Source: Pseudomonas oligotrophica (GTDB lineage: Bacteria > Pseudomonadota > Gammaproteobacteria > Pseudomonadales > Pseudomonadaceae). Taken from it: a stretch of 64,000 bases of DNA. Location: positions 186,001-250,000 of the forward strand of contig NZ_JAKJRU010000001.1 of NCBI RefSeq assembly GCF_021726475.1, read 5' to 3'. Position 1 is the first letter of the stretch, and each line of letters starts with the position of its first letter. The notes beneath the pieces were generated by a model that saw only the letters and a program-made list of their open reading frames with translations, was not told the DNA's origin and searched no databases. Positions 59,714-64,000 of the stretch are shown here, in pieces. The translations under genes and the position numbers were made by a program.

Positions 59714-61764
59714 GTGCATTGGATTTTCTGGTCGAACTGGGTACCGAAGAGCTGCCGCCCAAGGCGCTCAAAAGCCTGGGCGATGCCTTCCTCGCCGGTA
59801 TCGAGAAGGGCCTGAAGGACGCCGGTCTCGGCTATGCCGGCGCCCGGGTCTTCGCCGCGCCACGCCGCCTGGCGGTATTGGTCGAGCAGCTGGCGACCCA
59901 GCAGCCGGATCGCAGCGTCAACCTCGACGGCCCGCCGCTGCAGGCCGCGTTCAACGCCGAGGGCGAGCCGACCCAGGCTGCCCTGGGCTTCGCCCGCAAG
60001 TGCGGCGTGGACCTGGCCGAGATCGACCGCAGCGGGCCGAAGCTCAAGTTCAGCCGCACCATCGAGGGCCAGCCGGCCGCCCAGCTGCTGCCGGGCATCG
60101 TCGAGACCTCGCTCGCCAACCTGCCGATTCCCAAGCGCATGCGCTGGGCCGCACGCAAGGACGAGTTCGTCCGCCCGACCCAGTGGCTGGTGATGCTGTT
60201 CGGCGAGCAGGTGCTCGACTGCGAGATCCTCGCCCAGCGCGCCGGTCGCGAATCGCGCGGCCACCGCTTCCACAGCCCGGCTCAGGTGCATATCTCCAAG
60301 CCCTCCAGCTACCTTGAAGACCTGCGCGGCGCCCATGTGATCGCCGACTTCACCGAGCGCCGCGAGCTGATCGCCAAGCGCGTCGAGCAGCTGGCGGCCG
60401 AGCAGAACGGCACGGCCATCGTGCCGCCGGCGCTGCTCGATGAAGTGGCCGCGCTGGTCGAATGGCCGGTGCCGCTGGTCTGCTCGTTCGAGGAACGTTT
60501 CCTCGAGGTACCGCAGGAAGCGCTGATCGCCACCATGCAGGACAACCAGAAGTATTTCTGCCTGGTCGACGCCGACGGCAAGCTGCTGCCGCGCTTCATC
60601 ACCGTGGCCAACATCGAGTCGAAGGACCCGGCGCAGATCGTCGCCGGCAACGAGAAGGTGGTGCGCCCGCGCCTGACCGACGCCGAGTTCTTCTTCAAGC
60701 AGGACAAGAAGCAGCCGCTGGAACGCTTCAACGAGCGGCTGAAGAACGTGGTGTTCCAGGCCCAGCTCGGCACCGTGTTCGACAAGGCCGAGCGCGTCTC
60801 GCGCCTGGCCGGGCTGATCGCCGAACGCACCGGCGGCGACCGGGCGCGCGCCTCGCGTGCCGGCCTGCTGTGCAAGGCCGACCTGGCCACCGAGATGGTC
60901 GGCGAATTCCCCGAGATGCAGGGCATCGCCGGCTACTACTACGCGCTGCACGAGGGCGAGCCTGAGGACGTGGCGCTGGCGCTCAATGAGCAGTACATGC
61001 CGCGCGGCGCCGGCGCCGAGCTGCCGGGCACGCTGACCGGCGCCGCGGTGGCGGTGGCCGACAAGCTCGACACCCTGGTCGGCATCTTCGGCATCGGCAT
61101 GCTACCGACCGGCTCCAAGGACCCCTACGCGCTGCGTCGCGCCGCCCTCGGCGTGCTGCGAATCCTCATCGAGAAGCAGCTCGACCTCGACCTGGTCGAG
61201 GCGGTGAACGTCGCCATCGGCCAGTTCGGCGACAGGGTCAAGCAGCAGGGTCTGGCCGACCAGGTGCTGGAATTCATCTTCGATCGCCTGCGCGCGCGCT
61301 ACGAGGACGAGGGCATCGACACCGCCGCCTACCTCGCGGTGCGTGCCGTGCAGCCGGGCTCGGCGCTGGACTTCGACCAGCGCGTGCAGGCGGTGCAGGC
61401 GTTCCGCCGGCTGCCCGAGGCCGAGGCGCTGGCCGCGGCCAACAAGCGCGTATCCAACCTGCTGGCCAAGTTCGAGGCCAGGCTGCCCGAAGCGGTCGAG
61501 CCGCGCTGGTTCGACAACGCCACCGAGTTCTCGCTGTACTCGGCGATCCAGCAGGCCGAGCAGGCGGTACAGCCACTCGCCGCCGCCCGCCAGTACCGCG
61601 AGGCGCTGGAACGCCTGGCGCACCTGCGCGGTCCGGTGGATGCCTTCTTCGAAGCGGTGCTGGTCAACGCCGAGGACGCTTCGGTTCGCGCCAATCGCTA
61701 TGCCCTGCTGGCCCGGTTGAGAGGACTGTTCCTTGGTGTCGCCGATATTTCCGCACTTGGCTAA
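59710..61764 (+). CDS. glyS: Glycyl-tRNA synthetase beta subunit
   Basis: 684 aa, the usual length for this subunit, which binds and positions tRNA-Gly. N-terminus [20 protein letters not shown] is diagnostic. Further markers: [48 protein letters not shown], an HD-like region ([20 protein letters not shown]) and the C-terminal anticodon-binding part with [20 protein letters not shown] and [19 protein letters not shown]. It overlaps gmhB by 32 bp. Confidence 0.98.
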   Translation: MSALDFLVELGTEELPPKALKSLGDAFLAGIEKGLKDAGLGYAGARVFAAPRRLAVLVEQLATQQPDRSVNLDGPPLQAAFNAEGEPTQAALGFARKCGVDLAEIDRSGPKLKFSRTIEGQPAAQLLPGIVETSLANLPIPKRMRWAARKDEFVRPTQWLVMLFGEQVLDCEILAQRAGRESRGHRFHSPAQVHISKPSSYLEDLRGAHVIADFTERRELIAKRVEQLAAEQNGTAIVPPALLDEVAALVEWPVPLVCSFEERFLEVPQEALIATMQDNQKYFCLVDADGKLLPRFITVANIESKDPAQIVAGNEKVVRPRLTDAEFFFKQDKKQPLERFNERLKNVVFQAQLGTVFDKAERVSRLAGLIAERTGGDRARASRAGLLCKADLATEMVGEFPEMQGIAGYYYALHEGEPEDVALALNEQYMPRGAGAELPGTLTGAAVAVADKLDTLVGIFGIGMLPTGSKDPYALRRAALGVLRILIEKQLDLDLVEAVNVAIGQFGDRVKQQGLADQVLEFIFDRLRARYEDEGIDTAAYLAVRAVQPGSALDFDQRVQAVQAFRRLPEAEALAAANKRVSNLLAKFEARLPEAVEPRWFDNATEFSLYSAIQQAEQAVQPLAAARQYREALERLAHLRGPVDAFFEAVLVNAEDASVRANRYALLARLRGLFLGVADISALG

Positions 61765-62311
61765 ACCCTTGAAGCTGATCGTCCTGGACCGCGACGGGGT
61801 CATCAACGAGGACTCCGACGCGTACGTCAAGTCGGTGGACGAGTGGATCCCCATCCCCGGCTCGATGGCGGCGATCGCGCGGCTGTGCAAGGCCGGCTGG
61901 ACGGTGGCGGTGGCCACCAACCAGTCGGGCCTGGCACGTGGCAAGTTCGACCTGAGCACGCTCGGCGACATGCACCTGAAGATGCAGCAGCTGGCGATGG
62001 AGGCGGGCGGGCGCATCGACCTGATCGTGCACTGCCCGCACGGCCCGGATGACGGCTGCGACTGCCGCAAGCCGCTGCCCGGGTTGTTCCGCCGCATCGC
62101 CGAGCACTACGGCCTGGCCGATCTGAAGGGCGTGCCGGTGGTGGGTGACAGCCACCGCGACCTGCATGCCGGCCTGGTGCTCGGCGGCGTGCCCTACCTG
62201 GTACGCACCGGCAAGGGCCAGCGCACCCTGCAGGGCGTGCTGCCGCCGGGCACCCAGGTCTTCGATGACCTGGCCGCCGTCGTCGACCATCTTCTCGGAA
62301 GCACCCGATGA
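61733..62311 (+). CDS. gmhB: D-glycero-beta-D-manno-heptose-1,7-bisphosphate 7-phosphatase
   Basis: 192-aa HAD phosphatase of heptose synthesis for LPS inner core. HAD motif [21 protein letters not shown], motif [17 protein letters not shown], the zinc loop [17 protein letters not shown] and motif [21 protein letters not shown] are present. No ATG precedes motif I. TTG at 61733 or GTG at 61736 have GAGAGGA at suitable distance, and TTG at 61757 is a further option. The chosen start overlaps glyS by 32 bp. Confidence 0.93.
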   Translation: MVSPIFPHLAKPLKLIVLDRDGVINEDSDAYVKSVDEWIPIPGSMAAIARLCKAGWTVAVATNQSGLARGKFDLSTLGDMHLKMQQLAMEAGGRIDLIVHCPHGPDDGCDCRKPLPGLFRRIAEHYGLADLKGVPVVGDSHRDLHAGLVLGGVPYLVRTGKGQRTLQGVLPPGTQVFDDLAAVVDHLLGSTR

Positions 62312-63057
62312 GCGCCCTCTATCCGCTTCGCATCCTGCTGTTCTATACCCTGCTGGCGCTGAGCGCCTTCGTCTGGTGCCTGGTGAGCATGCTGGTCGCG
62401 CCACTGCTGTCGTTCCGCAGCCGCTACCGCTTCGTGATCCAGACCTGGTGCCGCTGCGCCGTCTGGCTGGCCGGCAGCATCCTCGGCATCCGCTACGCGG
62501 TGCGCGGCCAGGAGCACGTGCCCGAGCGCCCCTGCGTGATCCTCGCCAAGCACCAGAGCACCTGGGAGACCTTCTTCCTCTCGGCCCACTTCGAGCCGTT
62601 GACCCAGGTCCTCAAGCGCGAGCTGTTGCGCGTGCCGTTCTTCGGCTGGGCGATGATGCTGCTCAAGCCCATCGCCATCGATCGCGACAACCCCAAGGCG
62701 GCGCTGCGCCAGGTCGCCAAGCAGGGCCACGAACGCCTGGAGCAGGGCATCTGGGTACTGATCTTCCCGGAGGGCACCCGCGTGCCGGTCGGCCAGCCCG
62801 GCAAGTTCTCCCGCGGCGGCACGGCGCTGGCGGTGAATGCCGGACTGCCGGTCCTGCCGATCGCCCACAACGCCGGGGTGTTCTGGCCCAAGGCCGGCTG
62901 GGGCAAGCGGCCCGGGGTGATCGATGTGGTCATCGGCCCGCCCATGCAAGCCGAAAGCGACGGCCCGCGCGCCATCGCCGAACTCAACCAGCGCGCCGAA
63001 GACTGGATCAACGCCCAGGTAGCCGAACTCGAGGCCGCCGCCCGCCTGCGCGACTGA
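62308..63057 (+). CDS. 1-acyl-sn-glycerol-3-phosphate acyltransferase (PlsC type)
   Basis: 249 aa. An N-terminal membrane helix (ILLFYTLLALSAFVWCLVSM) precedes the acyltransferase motifs: block I ILAKHQSTWETFFLSAHF (HX4D-like, with E), block II with FFGWAMMLLKPIAIDR, and block III IFPEGTRVPVGQPGKFSRGG. It makes phosphatidic acid at the inner membrane. It overlaps gmhB by 4 bp. The counterpart in P. aeruginosa is PA0005 (lptA), very near dnaA. No symbol is assigned because Pseudomonas has several PlsC paralogues. Confidence 0.94.
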   Translation: MSALYPLRILLFYTLLALSAFVWCLVSMLVAPLLSFRSRYRFVIQTWCRCAVWLAGSILGIRYAVRGQEHVPERPCVILAKHQSTWETFFLSAHFEPLTQVLKRELLRVPFFGWAMMLLKPIAIDRDNPKAALRQVAKQGHERLEQGIWVLIFPEGTRVPVGQPGKFSRGGTALAVNAGLPVLPIAHNAGVFWPKAGWGKRPGVIDVVIGPPMQAESDGPRAIAELNQRAEDWINAQVAELEAAARLRD

Positions 63058-63103
63058 CCGAACGCGGCAGGCCTGGCCTGCCGCCGCAATGCGAGGCCAC
63101 GCC

Positions 63104-64000
63104 ATGCAGATATCCAACGAAGAACTGGTCGGCGAATGGCAGCGCCTGTGCGCGGCCTATCCGCTGGCCGCCGCTCAGGCGCTGCGCCAGCTGGCCGAAC
63201 GACAGAGCGCCGAGCTGGCGCGCTATTTCTATGCGCAGATGCTGGCCGACCCGCAATCGGCACTGTTCCTCAACCATGAGCAGGTCAAGACCCGCCTCAG
63301 CCAGTCGATGCAGCGCTGGGTCTGCAATGTGTTCCGCGCGCCGGACGCGGCCGGCTTCGTCGAGGTGGTCGAGCAGCAGCGCAAGGTCGGCGAGATCCAC
63401 GCGCGCATCGAGATCCCGGTCAGCCTGGTGCTGCGCGGCGCCCGTGCGCTGAAACAGCGCCTGCGCGAGCTGCTCGAGGAGCACGGCCTGGAAGAACCGC
63501 TGCGCCGCCAGGCCGCACGCCTGGGCGCCGATGTCATCGACCTGGCGATCGAGATCATGTGCTTCGCCTTTTCCCAGTCCCACGACCGCAATTCGCGCGC
63601 CGAGGAGGCCTACCGGCTGTTCTCCGTCTCGCAGAACGTCGGCGTCGAGAAGGAGCGCCAGCGTGCGGCGCTGCTGGACTGGGAGAACCAGCTGATGTTC
63701 GACCTGGCGGTGGGCAACACCGCCGTCGGTCTGCCCCAGCTGGCCGGCTCCGAGTTCGGCCTGTGGTTCCGCCACAAGGCCTCGCACGCCTTCCAGGGCT
63801 CACCGGAGAGCGCCAGCATCCTCGACTACATCGCCGGCATCGATCGTGCGCTGTTGCAGCTGCGCGGTGGCTGCGAGACGAGTGGGGAGGGCAGCCTGGA
63901 CCTGCTGCACCAGATCCGCGAGCAGACCCGCGCGATCAGGTTCCTGCTCGACAGCCTGTTCGAACAGGCCAGCGACCTGGAAGCCGGCAGGGACGTGCTC
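63104..64000 (+). CDS. DosC-like globin-coupled diguanylate cyclase (3' end outside window)
   Basis: 299 residues are visible. Residues about 10-160 form a globin-coupled sensor domain: FLNHEQVKTRLSQSMQRWVC, then KVGEIHARIEIPVSLVLRGA, in which His99 lines up with the heme-ligating His98 of E. coli DosC. A helical middle domain follows (LMFDLAVGNTAVGLPQLAGS, LLHQIREQTRAIRFLLDSLF). The last bases read LEAGRDVL, the usual lead-in to a GGDEF domain, so the cyclase part should lie just beyond the edge. It would tune c-di-GMP to O2. The ATG at 63089 is an in-frame alternative start. Confidence 0.87.
   Translation, partial: MQISNEELVGEWQRLCAAYPLAAAQALRQLAERQSAELARYFYAQMLADPQSALFLNHEQVKTRLSQSMQRWVCNVFRAPDAAGFVEVVEQQRKVGEIHARIEIPVSLVLRGARALKQRLRELLEEHGLEEPLRRQAARLGADVIDLAIEIMCFAFSQSHDRNSRAEEAYRLFSVSQNVGVEKERQRAALLDWENQLMFDLAVGNTAVGLPQLAGSEFGLWFRHKASHAFQGSPESASILDYIAGIDRALLQLRGGCETSGEGSLDLLHQIREQTRAIRFLLDSLFEQASDLEAGRDVL

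Overview
The window is GC-rich, gene-dense gammaproteobacterial chromosome, most probably Pseudomonas sensu lato (P. stutzeri/P. mendocina-like). The right half keeps the oriC-proximal Pseudomonas order familiar from P. aeruginosa PA0005-PA0037: lptA/plsC, gmhB, glyS, glyQ, tag, htrB-like, PilZ, trkA, rsmB, fmt, def, tsaP, dprA, tsaC, qor, hemF, aroE, and further left trpA, trpB, trpI. dnaA/oriC should lie a few kb beyond the right edge. Genus and synteny are inferred from protein sequences and gene order, not from a database search.

Region 1 (1-9597) is an flg operon, flgD(partial)-E-F-G-H-I-J-K-L, followed by a LafW-like putative hook-associated gene. The short FlgE/FlgK/FlgL and the final gene resemble lateral (Flag-2) or secondary flagella rather than the usual polar Pseudomonas system. 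FlgJ carries a soluble-lytic-transglycosylase domain, and a 156-bp MITE-like palindrome separates flgI from flgJ. Region 2 (9609-13242) is an iron-uptake operon: TonB receptor, PepSY protein and a small membrane protein behind a Fur-like box. Dodecin follows at 13457-13672.

Region 3 (13771-20925) is the most interesting cluster: glycosyltransferase, UDP-galactopyranose mutase, cytoplasmic clan-A glycosidase, MsbA-like ABC exporter and KTSC protein, with galE divergent. Four of the five minus-strand genes are joined in two groups by stop/start overlaps. Together they could make UDP-Galf, attach it, trim or transfer the product, and export it. I know of no description of this combination as a unit.

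Region 4 (20959-25680) holds a secreted subtilase, trpI and trpBA. Region 5 (25907-36303) is accessory: hipBA with three evenly spaced operators, yghU, a periplasmic 5'-nucleotidase, a YflT-like stress protein with a low-complexity tail, a NERD-UvrD nuclease-helicase in AT-richer DNA flanked by hairpin repeats, then pgm and a small membrane protein. Region 6 (36467-44558) has pbpG, a DUF883 protein, a Rossmann protein, aroE, a second Fur-controlled TonB receptor/PepSY operon and hemF.

Region 7 (44705-64000) is core housekeeping: DNA uptake, N-formylmethionine metabolism, rRNA methylation, K+ uptake, glycyl-tRNA synthetase and envelope lipids. An ectoine importer (ehuBCDA) is inserted after trkA. 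The window ends inside a DosC-like globin-coupled diguanylate cyclase. I saw no tRNA, rRNA, CRISPR array, integrase or intact insertion sequence.
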